Source: Laetiporus sulphureus 93-53 (Eukaryota; Basidiomycota; Agaricomycetes; Polyporales; Laetiporaceae). Taken from it: DNA of 64,000 bases. Shown piece after piece: positions 1 to 10,876 of this stretch. The translations under genes were made by a program, and so were the position numbers. The DNA lies in NCBI RefSeq assembly GCF_001632365.1, contig NW_024468517.1, positions 663,247 to 727,246 of the forward strand, written 5' to 3'. Positions within the stretch are counted from its first letter, which is position 1, and each line of letters begins with the position of its first letter. The notes below the pieces were generated by a model, which worked only from the letters and a program-made list of their open reading frames with translations, ran no database searches and was not told where the DNA came from.

Positions 1-2096
1 TAAGAGCATTCGCGCGCGACGCGTTCGGGTTATCGAAGAAGTCCTTGACTTCCGCAAACGTCGCTTGCCTGAATCCCGCACCGCCATACTCCCTTCCGCC
101 ATTCGCGCCCAGCCCCAATCCCAGTCCATCGTTCACTCGCTTGAGCCGAAGGGGCTCCGGCGCATGTGTCAATGCAGCCATGATCCGCGCATGCAAGGCC
201 TGCACCTCCTCCAAGCGTGCCGTCAAGAATTGGCCTTGCGGCGGCGAGCGCTTATCGACACGGACCCGCACGAGGATCTCCCCAAGGAGCGCAAAGATGC
301 GGGAGATGTAGTTGAGCCCGGAAACAATCGCTGTCTTGCCATGTGGCTGGGGGAGATACGCGCTCGGAGTGATGCTGAAAGCCGGTGAGATGCGGGTGCG
401 TGAATGACATAATTACGGCATGCGGAGACGGAGTTGAAGGTGGGAGGTTAACGCGGGAGAAGCAACCAAGGGAAAGAAGAAGGTGGGATAATCATTTGAA
501 GAGCAGCATGAGGAGAGGGAAGATAGAAGTGAGGGACGATGTGGGTTTGAGGTGGGCAAAGAAGTAGAATACACCGGGTCGAACCGCACAGAAACAGACA
601 CGAAAGCAAACGTTAGAGACCAGCATCGCCGAAAGCTACGAGGGAAGCATACGCACTATTCATCGTCCAACTCCCGTGGAAAGTTACATGTAGTGTCCTC
701 GTCTCGTAGACAGATGGGACGTCCAAGGAGGATCGACATCGACTTGTCCGCTGTGTGTGGAGGTGGGGCAATAGTGCGAATGCATAAGAATCAGATGTAT
801 GTCGTGAGCATTGCATTGCGCACATCATCCGTGACATTGGGTTGCGCACCTCCAAAGAGCAGCCAAAAAGTCCTCCGGCGAACCTCGCATTCAACAAAAT
901 CGAGCCCTTCGTACGATGCCTCTTCATGCATGCGCAGCGTGATCGCAATGTGCGCCGCCTCTCCGAATGCTGCATGCTGCGTAGCATCATGGCCTTCGCA
1001 GAAATGATAGATGGTATCACTTAAGAGCCGAGGTCATGAGTTACGGATCGCATACACTCTTAATCACAAGACACCACTAAAAGGCACTCACAAGTATCGT
1101 ATGACAACATGCATGACCGTCGGCGGGTCGTACGATACCACCGAAATATGTCGACTTGCCTCGTAGCACGTCTGAGCCAATTTCCGTACCTGATGCCGCT
1201 CCATCGGTAAGTAGCTCCGAGGTACTTGCACCAAGGTGCTCGCAACCGTGGACATGACAAGTGCAAAGAACAACGGATCGCGCTCTTCCCTCCTCGCATG
1301 CACGTCAGCCATAAAGCTCGGTCTGTGGATGCACGGTGTAAGCGGGTACACAAAGTCAAAGAATAACGCGAGGATATGGAGGATGGTGTCCCGTGGAGCA
1401 ACATCTTCGAGACGGTGAGGGCGATAATAGTATGCAAGGGGAGGGATAGCGACGGGAGAAGAGACGGTCAGGGTTTGTTGTTGCCTCAACGCCCAACCGT
1501 GGAGGGGGTAGGTGCTAAACTGGTCGCCAGAGTTCGAGTTCGAAAATGGATGTGGATCGTCGCGTGTGGCACTATACGCCGCACCGAGTGAAGGGACGGA
1601 GCCGAAGGAGGCGAACGTGCTGTCGGCGGTGATAGGATAGCGGCCAGGAGAAAGCGGACCGGCATGAAGAGGCGATACAGGGCTCAGACTAGGCTCGAGG
1701 AAAGGCTGGAGGGATCCTTGTGTACCAGAAGAGAGTGTCGGACTAGCAGCGCCATGTGACGTGGGCGAATGCGCAAGGTCAGTGGAGGAAGAGCCCTGAG
1801 CGTGGACGTCTTGTTGCTGCTGAGCTGCTGCCGCCGCGGCCTCTTGTAGTCTCCGAAGATAGCTGCCGATCGTCAGTGATCTGAACCTGAGTGGGTTGCA
1901 CACCTAGGATGGGCACTCACAGGTTTGGTGGCCCACGCTTTTTGGGCTGGTAGTCATACGTGCAGGGAATGCCGAGGGCGATGCAGTGCTTGCAGGACTG
2001 CTTGGGATCGTCGGGGTTCTCACGCGCACAGCGGACCTTGCGTGCGCGGCAAGCATCGCAGCCTGGAGGAATAGGTGAGGGAGGGGATTCGGACAT
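1..2096 (-). CDS. Zn(II)2Cys6 fungal-specific transcription factor (3' end off window)
   Basis: Nuclear DNA-binding regulator. Exons read on the minus strand: 2096-1921, 1862-1092, 1019-850, 750-657, 374-1 (continues past the edge). From the ATG at 2096 the binuclear cluster has Cys at residues 13, 16, 23, 35, 38 and 45 (C-x2-C-x6-C-x11-C-x2-C-x6-C). A Gln/Ala-rich linker follows (YLRRLQEAAAAAAQQQQ). The fungal-specific regulatory domain (Fungal_trans type) then shows HRPSFMADVHARREERDP, FGEAAHIAITLRMHEEAS and SMSILLGRPICLRDEDT. The 750-657 and 374-1 exons are separated by a long intron (281 nt), but the protein reads straight across it (RELDDEY then ITPSAYLPQPHGKT). The target genes cannot be read from sequence. 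The start is uncertain: an upstream coding-like ATG exon at 2421-2327 may belong to the gene. Confidence 0.88.
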
Positions 2097-2326
2097 CGAT
2101 GACAGGCGCACGAGGACGCACTCTGTGACTGTCGCCTGTACGGAAGCAGGTCAGCGCACTGGCATCGATGAGAGAAAAGGGTAGGACATGAAAATACGCG
2201 CGGGGAATGGAACGCCAGGCAAGTGGGAGGCAAAGGAGAGAATGCGGAGTAGAGAGAAGGGGGGATACGGGGATGGAGGCAGAGAGCGTTGAAAGTGAGC
2301 GGGGAAATGTCGGGGATGGGACTTAC

Positions 2327-2421
2327 TTTCTCTTAACCTTGCTGGGATCGGCCGGGTCGCTGGGGGCACGGTCTAGCGGGGGCGCGGACGCGTCCAGCTC
2401 TTGCTTTGGGCGTGCGGCCAT
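2327..2421 (-). other. Possible 5' exon of the Zn2Cys6 gene
   Basis: An ATG at 2421 opens a lysine/aspartate/proline-rich stretch (MAARPKQELDASAPPLDRA, ending DPADPSKVKRK) that runs directly into a good splice donor, GTAAGT (2326-2321). It reads like the N-terminus of a Zn2Cys6 protein, with a basic KVKRK just before the cluster. The phase of this donor does not match the available acceptors in front of the cysteine exon. Either a weaker donor (the GTTAAG inside AAGGTTAAG) is used, or the exon belongs to an upstream ORF or the 5' UTR. RNA reads would settle it. Confidence 0.35.
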
Positions 2422-3704
2422 GCGGGAAGGGCGCAGAACTGCGGGACTTCGCGGGGCGGCGACGCGGGCGTGTTATGTACGTGCACGCTGTTTGCGTCCT
2501 GTTGTTGTTTGCGCGAGGCGTCTGCCTGCCTAATCAGGCAACCATGTCCTCGCCGTCACGAGTCACTCCCCGGAGGCAGTCGCTCCGGCCTTAAACGGTC
2601 TTCCGGCGATGTGGCCTGCGCAGACCACTCGCCTCGGCCCTGCCGTAACGCCCTTCGCCACCTTCTCTGCGAAGGCATCGCGAAGCCAGCCATGATGCAA
2701 CCCACCGTCGCAACCCAAAGCGTGAATCTACCGTCGATCTCACCACTCACATGTCCCTGCACCCCCCCCCCCCAAAAAAAAAACCTGTCATGCATTCCCC
2801 TCCCTGTCCGCGATGTGGTTTTAGAGGCAGGGCATCCTTGTATCGGCGTGTCCGCCTTCCATCACCTCCCGCTCGCGGAGGATAGTAATTCCTGAAGCGG
2901 TCAGGCTGGGGGTGCGTGGAAAGGTTGACAAATGTATGCCCCCCTACTGGCTAGTCGATAGAGGACTATCATCGTCGCGATCGTGCTAGCTGTGACCAGG
3001 TAGAAATTGGACGCACACGACCACGGGAGGATGAGGTCGGGAAAGAGAGGCGAGGACCTGTATGCGGTCGAGGGCGCGCTTTATATATGCACATGGCAAG
3101 GCGCATCAAATCGGATGACGCAAAGCAAGTGAAAAGGTTCTGTGACCATCGAGCGGGGCACCGCAAAAAGAAAAAAAGGTCTGCGCCAAATAAAGTGTAG
3201 GCGCCGTCAGCGGCAATATACATCCACAATATCTGAAATCAAATGCAGTGCGCAAGTACTAGCGCCTGCTACAGTTCCATAAAATGTGAATATTTGAATA
3301 TTTGAATGGCAACGACGAGCTGCGACTGTCCGGATGCGTGCCCAATTGCTCGAAAGAACAAATGCCGATCAAAGCACAAAATGTTCATTCCCACCTGACA
3401 TTAATATTCATTATAGCAACAGCTGTTGACGTTATTAGTGGCTGGTCATCAGAGCGGAGGATGTGGATAGCTTGATTACGGCGAGCTAATGGTATATGCT
3501 GCTAATAATACATTAGATTGTAATGCATGCATCTATCTATATATGTACGGACGACTTTTCATTCCGATCTACTGTGGTTACCGTGCGCCTCGCCAGTCCC
3601 TGAACCGATGCGGTATGCATCATGGATCATACACTCCCCCACACCGTGTTGCACTGATATCGCAAGATCTCAAGACCGGACTACCTCCGAATAGTCTGCG
3701 GCCT
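2422..3704. other. Intergenic; C12/A10 homopolymer junction
   Basis: No convincing gene. It holds the promoter side of the Zn2Cys6 gene and the 3' side of the PPR-like gene. A run of 12 C followed by 10 A occurs at 2762-2783. ORFs here have no family features and are GC-biased noise. Confidence 0.6.
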
Positions 3705-6581
3705 TTAGCTTTTCTTCCCCCCACCTGCAGCAGCCTTCCGCCTCCGCTCGGGAACACGCCTACCAGGCCCGCGTCCCATGATCGGCCTCTCGCGCATCTG
3801 CACCAGCATCATCCTCGCATGCACGTCCATCACCCGCCCCGCACGCCAATGCCGCCGCACCAACCTCGCGATAGCCTTCCTCAGCTTCGTCTGCATCTCA
3901 TCCTCCCACTCTACCTTGTCACGCATCAGCATGTCCCAAAACCAGAACGCCGCCTCCGCGTCTTCCGTCCGCATCGCCGCGATCACGCAGTCGCGCCCCA
4001 TGTTCGGCGACGGTATCTGTCCTGCCTTTAGCAGCAAGTCCACCAGATCCTGCACCGTCTTCAGCGCGTGCCTGGAATCATTGCGTCGGTCCTCGTCCGT
4101 CTCGATCAACCCCCGGATCAGCGTCCCCATCGTCTGNNNNNNNNNNNNNNNNNNNNNNNNNNNNNNNNNNNNNNNNNNNNNNNNNNNNNNNNNNNNNNNN
4201 NNNNNNNNNNNNNNNNNNNNNNNNNNNNNNNNNNNNNNNNNNNNNNNNNNNNNNNNNNNNNNNNNNNNNNNNNNNNNNNNNNNCCCCACCGTGACCATCC
4301 GCTCCAGCACACGTGCAGCCGCCGTGGGGTTGTACTGCGCCAGCATCTCCAGCACGACGTTCACATCCACCAGGTCTGGCACCTGCCGCCGTTTCAGCAT
4401 CAGCTGGAATATCTGCAGGCCCTCCTCCAGCCGCCCCAACATGAACGCCGCACGCGCGAGTGCGTTGAGCTCGAAGTGGTGCGCATGTATCAGCGGTCGC
4501 CGACTCGCATAATACGTTTTGAACACGCGCGTTGCGAACTCTTTGAAATCGGCTTCCCCGTCCTCGATGACTGTCGCGGTCGAGGCTGCGTCCGGCGCGG
4601 GTACTTTCTCGCTCGGGGGCGCTCCCACATGCTCCTGGGGATGGTCGGCGGCTCCTGACGGGCAAGTATCTAATGTGTCATGACCGATGGGCTCGCTTGG
4701 GGTGGCACCATGGACCTCGCCGAGCGCAGCAGGATCAACAGTCGGTGCTCCAGCACGAGTGACATCCGCTGAGGATGCAGGGTCTACAGATTGAGGCTTG
4801 TTTCCAGTCGAGACTGACTTCGCTGGTTCAAGTCTAGGTCCCTGCGCAGGCCAACAAAACTCCCGTGGCGGGAATGCTTCGTCCTCGCCCTCGAGCGGCA
4901 TCGATGCGGCCATATCCACCACCTCACTATCAGGCAGCTTCTCCTCCTCCTCAGCATTGTCCAGTCGCGCAGATCGCTCCCGTCTCGCCAAGCTCGTGAA
5001 TAGACTCACGACACGAAGCATCGCACCCGCGGAGCCCACGACGAAGTTCCCATCATTGCTGCTTTCCACCAAAGCGTACCTCTCCCAAAGCGCGCGTGCC
5101 TGCGTTGCGAATCCCTGCGAGGCGATTAGCCCGATGAAGCGCCCGCGGTCCAGCACAGGTAGCGGGATCTGTGCTTCCACAACATGCGTCGCGAGCTGCC
5201 GCGCTAGATGAGCGTTCTTGCTCTTCTTTGTAAGGTGCTTCATGAACCAGACGAGTAGACGCCCTTGAGGAGGCGGGTAGGCGATCTGTGGCGCAAACGA
5301 GACAGAATAGACGACCTCAGCAAGGTGAGGTTGGTTGAGAAGCTGTGTACCAGCATAGAAGGCTTGTATCAGGTAGTGAGGAATGGGATACGAACTGTAG
5401 CGGGTCATGAGCTGCACCAGTATGGATGCGGAGAATCCAGAATCCGACTCATCAGGGACGTCGACCAGCATCCGCAAAACCTCCGCGGCGAGTGCGGCTA
5501 TTTCGCGACTGTCTTCTGGACCCTCCAAGAGAGCCTTGATCATGAGTTTACCAGCTGTTGACCGCCATCCTAAGTGAAGAGCAGAATGCACCGACATAGT
5601 CAACACAATGAGAGAGAAGTCCGTCGACATGAGATTCGCATGGTATACCGCACTGGGAGGCACACTGTGAGTCTGTACGAGCGCATTCACGATCTCCATC
5701 GAGCGCACGCGCATCCCCGCCGCTGCGAGGTCACATGCGATAAACATCAGCAGCTCGGCTGCTTTACGGGAGCGCTGCCTTACTTCGTCCGATTCCGACC
5801 GCGCTCTTGTGTCCGCTAAGACGCCGATGAGTAGAGTCGCAAGACTGTCATTGATCTGAGGGTCAAGCCTAGGATGAGCAGGGAGGTTCAAGATCGCTAT
5901 CGCTATAGGTACCCGGTTATTTTCGTTAATGGACATGAGCTGGCCGGAAGAACGCAGAGCGCCGAGCAAGGCAGCAACCTGTTTCTTGTCCAGGAGGTTT
6001 TGCTGCACGAGAAGGAGGATGTTTTCGAGCATGATGGAGCGATATGTTTGTCCGACGTGGTGCCCGTTCGACAGGATGTCCTGGACCAGCAGACGGGCGA
6101 TCCTTGCCTTTTTCTTCTCCGCAACTGCCACCAGTATGGGCGTGGCGTACTCCAGATTAGTGTCCTTGAATAGGGAAAGGCCCTGCTCACGCAATGTAGC
6201 GTAGAATGCGAGAGGGTCGTCTTGAGACGATGGCTCAGCTTTCCGGCGCATTTTCGTCTGCACCGCGGGCGTGTTAGGAAACCATGGCAAGATATGGAGA
6301 CCGTCAGTGGCAGAAGATGAGGCCACCACGTCAGCGGCAGCTGATAAGAGTTTCTGCTGCTTCGTAAGAATGACGGGTTCGGGAGCTCCTCCGCTTCTTG
6401 CGTCGGTAGATTTCTGAGCATCGGTCGTGCTCGAATCCGTCTTTTTCTCGCAGGCACCGTCGGTATCGGTTTTTGGGCGCAAAGCATCTGGGGCCTCCGC
6501 AAGCAAACGTCGGTGGATGTGTGTTCTTGAGGTCCGACTCGGTATGTATGTTCGGAGCAATGCGTGCCGGCAAATGAACAT
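3705..6581 (-). CDS. Mitochondrial pentatricopeptide-repeat-like protein (contains assembly gap)
   Basis: One long open frame, 958 codons including about 49 unknown. I chose the ATG at 6581 because the first residues (MFICRHALLRTYIPSRTSR) are rich in Arg/Ser and lack acidic residues, as in a mitochondrial presequence. The same frame is open further upstream but without a better ATG. An in-frame 60-nt segment with good splice signals (GTGAGT to ATGCAG), just upstream of 6581, could be an intron joining an earlier exon. Helical repeat segments with PPR spacing are visible, for example HFELNALARAAFMLGRLEEG followed by LQIFQLMLKRRQVPD. By family this suggests organelle RNA binding. A region of about 120 residues before the repeats is Pro/Ser/Asp-rich and probably disordered. 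The N run at 4137-4283 interrupts the repeat region. The C-terminus is basic (RRVPERRRKAAAGGGKKS). Confidence 0.72.
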   Translation of the reverse strand: MFICRHALLRTYIPSRTSRTHIHRRLLAEAPDALRPKTDTDGACEKKTDSSTTDAQKSTDARSGGAPEPVILTKQQKLLSAAADVVASSSATDGLHILPWFPNTPAVQTKMRRKAEPSSQDDPLAFYATLREQGLSLFKDTNLEYATPILVAVAEKKKARIARLLVQDILSNGHHVGQTYRSIMLENILLLVQQNLLDKKQVAALLGALRSSGQLMSINENNRVPIAIAILNLPAHPRLDPQINDSLATLLIGVLADTRARSESDEVRQRSRKAAELLMFIACDLAAAGMRVRSMEIVNALVQTHSVPPSAVYHANLMSTDFSLIVLTMSVHSALHLGWRSTAGKLMIKALLEGPEDSREIAALAAEVLRMLVDVPDESDSGFSASILVQLMTRYSSYPIPHYLIQAFYAGTQLLNQPHLAEVVYSVSFAPQIAYPPPQGRLLVWFMKHLTKKSKNAHLARQLATHVVEAQIPLPVLDRGRFIGLIASQGFATQARALWERYALVESSNDGNFVVGSAGAMLRVVSLFTSLARRERSARLDNAEEEEKLPDSEVVDMAASMPLEGEDEAFPPREFCWPAQGPRLEPAKSVSTGNKPQSVDPASSADVTRAGAPTVDPAALGEVHGATPSEPIGHDTLDTCPSGAADHPQEHVGAPPSEKVPAPDAASTATVIEDGEADFKEFATRVFKTYYASRRPLIHAHHFELNALARAAFMLGRLEEGLQIFQLMLKRRQVPDLVDVNVVLEMLAQYNPTAAARVLERMVTVGXXXXXXXXXXXXXXXXXXXXXXXXXXXXXXXXXXXXXXXXXXXXXXXXXQTMGTLIRGLIETDEDRRNDSRHALKTVQDLVDLLLKAGQIPSPNMGRDCVIAAMRTEDAEAAFWFWDMLMRDKVEWEDEMQTKLRKAIARLVRRHWRAGRVMDVHARMMLVQMRERPIMGRGPGRRVPERRRKAAAGGGKKS
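4137..4283. other. Assembly gap (147 N)
   Basis: 147 undetermined bases inside the PPR-like coding region. The gap length is a multiple of three and the frame stays open on both sides. If the estimated size is right, 49 residues are missing; the real size is unknown. Confidence 0.99.
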
Positions 6582-8875
6582 AAAGTCAACTGCGGGCTGC
6601 ATCAGCTCAGTATGCGCATTTTCGATCGATTGTTGGCCAGATAACGCGACACTCACCGCATGCCGCGGAGCTAGTGCGTTGCTGAGCAGTCTGAACGCGA
6701 CGCTGGGGCTATAATGGACTCTCTGCGAGGGAGGTTCGGTTGGCAAAATCTTCGAGAAAGCGCACAATGTCCCGCATCAAAGCGTCGTGGGAATCAGGGT
6801 CAGGGACGCAAGGCACGTGATGTCCTCTCGCATGTGGCGGCGAATGAATGCACGCCCGTTATGCTACTCGCTAGCTACATCACACTTTGGAATATCGAGC
6901 TGGTCTGCAGTACGCTCTGATTTTACCATAGAAGATGATGCTCATACGCCTGCTGTGCTGTCGCGCACCGGCCGCTTCGAAACGTGAAAATTAGGCGTTC
7001 ATCAATGTCTCTGCAGCCGGTGGCAATGATCTGCCAGGAGTTTTTCGCTGAGTTGTTATTGGTATTTGCCTACTTCTAATGCCACGTATTCACATTCGGC
7101 GGGGAGAATTCTTGCTTCTTTCTGGAGCGTGGTGCGTAGCAATGACCGTAACACCTGTCACGTCAGCTGTTCGCTATCTCATGGCATGCCGGAGTGGTTA
7201 TGTTTTGTAGAATGAGGAGATACTGCATGGGTCGCTTGTAGTACTTATCGATAACCCGCTCCCTGCCCATTTGGATTGCCGGATGCAGAGCCGATCCTGT
7301 CAAACACAGCAGCTATATCCGGGCCCGCATTGCTGTGAACATAGCCTGCGATGCCGCCTTTGGTTGCCTGCCTTCGTCTTCCAGCATACACCTGAGCCTC
7401 ATCCCGCTGTTCATAATCGGCGGAATACAGCTCACCGTCCGAAAAGGAAGTTTATTTACATGAGGGTGAGAGCAATACCGGCGATAGCCGTCTCGCAGAT
7501 TCTTCACGCTTACAGCCGTTCTTTGGACGGATCCAACATCTCGATCTCTCATGTCCGATATACCAGATTACTTAGCACGGGCTGTTTGATTGGGCAGGTA
7601 AATGCAATCCCCAGAACGACCCGACGTTCGAGGTTTCGCCGGTCCACTGACGTTCTCGCGCATCTGGTATCCCCATTTGCGCAAGTAATACGGTCCCGGA
7701 AGATACTGTTGTCCGGCTAATTATGCACTCGCTACGTTCGTCGTCGCTTCGAGACGATTTCTCCGAGAATTATGTGAGTCGAACTCCCTAAAGAACATAC
7801 TACTGACCCCGGAGTGGTAAGCAGACTTCTTGATGCATGCAGCGTGGCAGGCGCATCCGATCATCGCTGCAGTGAGGCATTATCCGTGGCGGAGTCGGCG
7901 GCCCATGTGTGTATCGTTCCGACTTCTCAGAACAAATGTGCCGACTCAAGATAAGTAAATGTCTTGTCAAGAACTTGGAGAAGTGCTGGGCACAGGAGTG
8001 CGGCATGGAGCTCCAGAAGAATTCTTTCCGCGTTGCTCCTACCTTCAGGTGAATTGCACGTCTTTGTGCAGCATCCGTCGTCATTCTTTCCGAGTGCGGC
8101 TCATGTGCGAACAAATGCACATTCATCCTTTTCCGACATGATTGCGGCTGCTATGGATCGTTTTCTCCTGTGTCAAGAGCCTGACGACTTGAGTTGCAGA
8201 AGGGAGTCTCCTAGCAACGCCTTCGGCATCATTGTGGTTCGAGAGCCTGCACATTTTGCTAGGATCCGTAACTCACACAAATGTCTGAGATAAAATGCTG
8301 CACTTCGTCACCTATCCAGCCACCATATGCACCTTACCAACGATATAGCCTTGGACAATAACGACTTACGGCGTATGTTGAGAGATTTCACTGTCCCATT
8401 TGAACTGTATCGGTGCCATAGCTGCCCACACCTGACAAGAAACACCTCCGAACAAAGATGCCGAAGGGGTTTCGCTCTAATAGTCATATACTACGCCTTG
8501 TCTAGGTCATGCCGGGTTCGCAATGTTCAGTAGAGAGGATATTAGCGGTTTGTTTTGAGTCATAATGACATGGTATATTTCGTTACCCTCCGAAGAACCC
8601 ATAACATTATTTGATGACAATAAATAAGGAACAGACGAAGGAAAGATGAAGCGCTGAATATTGGGGCCACAACGATTCGGAGCGCTGAACACGTGCCTGT
8701 CCGGATTGAGTAGGTGTGTAAGAAACGCCCTTCCGGTCAGCGAGCATGTTGCTAAACGGCTGCTCGACGATCCTGACGCTAGAACTCGCTCTATCCCCGC
8801 AGTGCACGCCTCGCACACGCTGCACTATCTAGCTACTCGTGGAACACATCTGCTATCGACCACTGAGTTGCCGAC
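6582..8875. other. Intergenic between two divergent genes
   Basis: About 2.3 kb between the divergent starts of the PPR-like gene and GRASP. I see no exon series, repeat or RNA gene. The open frames on either strand (longest about 150 codons at 7271-7720) show no domain signature and no splice continuity. Confidence 0.6.
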
Positions 8876-10275
8876 ATGGGCGCAGGACAGTCCACTGCCG
8901 CGTCGCAAGCACCTCCCCGCGCGCTGCATGTTCTGCGCGTTACACCGTCTTCCCCGGCATCGCAGACGACGATCGAGCCCTTCTTTGACTTTGTAGTTGG
9001 CTTTCAGGGCGACAACTTCTCGCCTCACAACACGGTGGACGCTACTGAGTTGGAGAAGATCGTCGAGAGCCATGAAGGCAGAACGCTGAACCTCTTGGTC
9101 TGGAACAGCAAGAGCCAGCAGACACGAGGTACGTCTTAGTCTCTGCTTCCATCCCTACACAGCATTTAGGAAAAGCCCGACCGGGCAGTGGTACCCATTG
9201 TACCCTCTAGGGACTGGGCGCTCCCGTACTCGGCAACTCCAGACCCGCAGGAGCCAGAGGCGGAACGGAAGCCATCTTTGCTGGGCCTGAGCATGCGGAT
9301 GTGCGAGCCGGAATTTGCACTGGACAACGTATGGCACGTATTGGACGTTCTGGAGGGTAGTCCCGCCGAAAGCGCGGGGTTGGTGCCATATGGTGACTGG
9401 ATTATCGGCTGGTCAGGAGGCGCTCTGAGCGCTGAAGGAGACTTCTATGACATTGTAGAAGCGGTAAGTGTCTCCACTCGATCGCGTGACCGCCGAAATG
9501 TGACGCTGACCACCGAAACTAGCATATTGAGAAGCCATTACGGGTATTTGTATACTCATATGACTTCGAGTACGTCTCGCACATATTTGAAATGTCTACA
9601 TAACAATAACGATCGATCTTTCTGTCAGCACTATAAGAGAGGTGGTCCTGGTACCAAATCGACATTGGGGAGGTGAGGGCCTGCTGGGTTGCGTATTCGG
9701 GTGAGATCAGGTTTTAGTAGATATATGCGCCTTGTATCTGACAGACTGAGCAGTTTTGGCTTGTTACACCGCATTCCCCCCTTACCACCAGACAAAGAGC
9801 CGGGCTCGCTGCCTCCGGAGCTTGCTGAGAGTTCAGAGTACGAAGAACACGAACTGTTCGTGCCAGCTGACCTGCATGGTGAAGAGGACCCAAAGTACTA
9901 CGAAGACAATATGCACACACAAGATGACGAATGGGAGCATCGGCCGCAAGTACACCAACCACATGATGATGCCATTTCAGACGCTCCTCACTACAACGCG
10001 TCGTTGGTGGGTTCCGAACGCTATCTTGACGACCAGCCAACCATTGGAACGCTCGCAAGCCACCAAAATGTGCGAGATACGTCATGTACAACGTGTTGCT
10101 TAATATCTCAATTGTCTCGTTACAGTCGTCCTTTGACCACCACGAAGGCCGTTCATCTCCACCTCACGATGATCCGGTTGCAAGCTCGGTTCCTTTCCAA
10201 CCTCCTACCGCCCGCATATCGACACCAACCGCAGCTCACCCACCGGACTCTCACATGAATAGTGACTCGTCGTGA
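8876..10275 (+). CDS. GRH1: GRASP55/65-type Golgi reassembly stacking protein
   Basis: Peripheral Golgi/ER-exit-site protein used in membrane tethering and unconventional secretion. Exons: 8876-9128, 9189-9463, 9523-9569, 9629-9700, 9754-10069, 10126-10275 (370 aa). The N-terminus MGAGQS is an N-myristoylation signal, as in animal GRASPs. The two atypical PDZ repeats of the GRASP domain fill about the first 230 residues: first ALHVLRVTPSSPAS and FFDFVVGFQG, then VWHVLDVLEGSPAESAGLVP with GDWIIGW. The second repeat ends in REVVLVPNRHWGGEGLLG, a GRASP hallmark. The C-terminal 120 residues are acidic, then Pro/Ser-rich, and probably disordered. All five introns are 53-60 nt GT-AG and keep phase. 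It converges on the BTB gene with 0.6 kb between stop codons. Confidence 0.93.
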
Positions 10276-10876
10276 CTGTCCTCATCGCTCTCTGCGAACG
10301 CTCAACAAAGTCATTGCCAATGTCTCGGCATCGCCCCGCGTATGCTCTCGTAAGACGGCAGAGGGAGCGCGTTTCACGCCACATGCAAGAACGCGGTTGC
10401 GGCGTTAGAGTCACGGCTGCTGCGGCTACCGCAAAGGGGGCATGAAGAGGAGGATAACGGGAGGATGGCCATGAGCGTGGCAGACACGGAAGTTTCGGGA
10501 CAATGGGAGTTGACAATGATGGCACATCACTGGCTGGCAGTTTTCACGAGTGTTGACTAGAGACTGATGACGAAGAAAGTGCGGGCGACCGACTCCGTTT
10601 GCTTTGTCAGTGTCCTCATTATCACCCTGTCTCACCGAGCAATGTGAAGGCTCAGCGGTTCAATATTCCGGCATGCTCGTGATAGGTCTAGGATCTAGCC
10701 ATTGCGCTTCCACTTTATCTATGAATGAATCTCTTCTATCACGTTCCTTGCCGACGGTTTAACTGAATGCAGACGGTGAAATGCTGATTCAAGTTTATTC
10801 ATTAACTTGCATGCCACGCCGCGTACGTACGTATCATTCGTCTCATCAACAACCGTGGTACGAGAGGGCAAGATGA
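10276..10876. other. Intergenic, convergent 3' ends
   Basis: About 600 bp between the stops of GRH1 and the MATH-BTB gene. It presumably holds both 3' UTRs. No gene or repeat seen. Confidence 0.6.

Noticed and set aside
565..600. GGTTCGACCC-like tRNA B-box on the minus strand
   Set aside because: The flanking bases do not form a T-arm stem or cloverleaf, and it lies in an intron of the Zn2Cys6 gene.
2762..2783. C12-A10 homopolymer junction
   Set aside because: Probably a mutational or assembly low-complexity tract; no associated gene or repeat family visible.
6582..6767. Upstream extension of the PPR-like frame
   Set aside because: Open but begins without ATG in frame and contains a good 60-nt intron signature; the ATG at 6581 gives a convincing presequence. 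An extra 5' exon remains possible.
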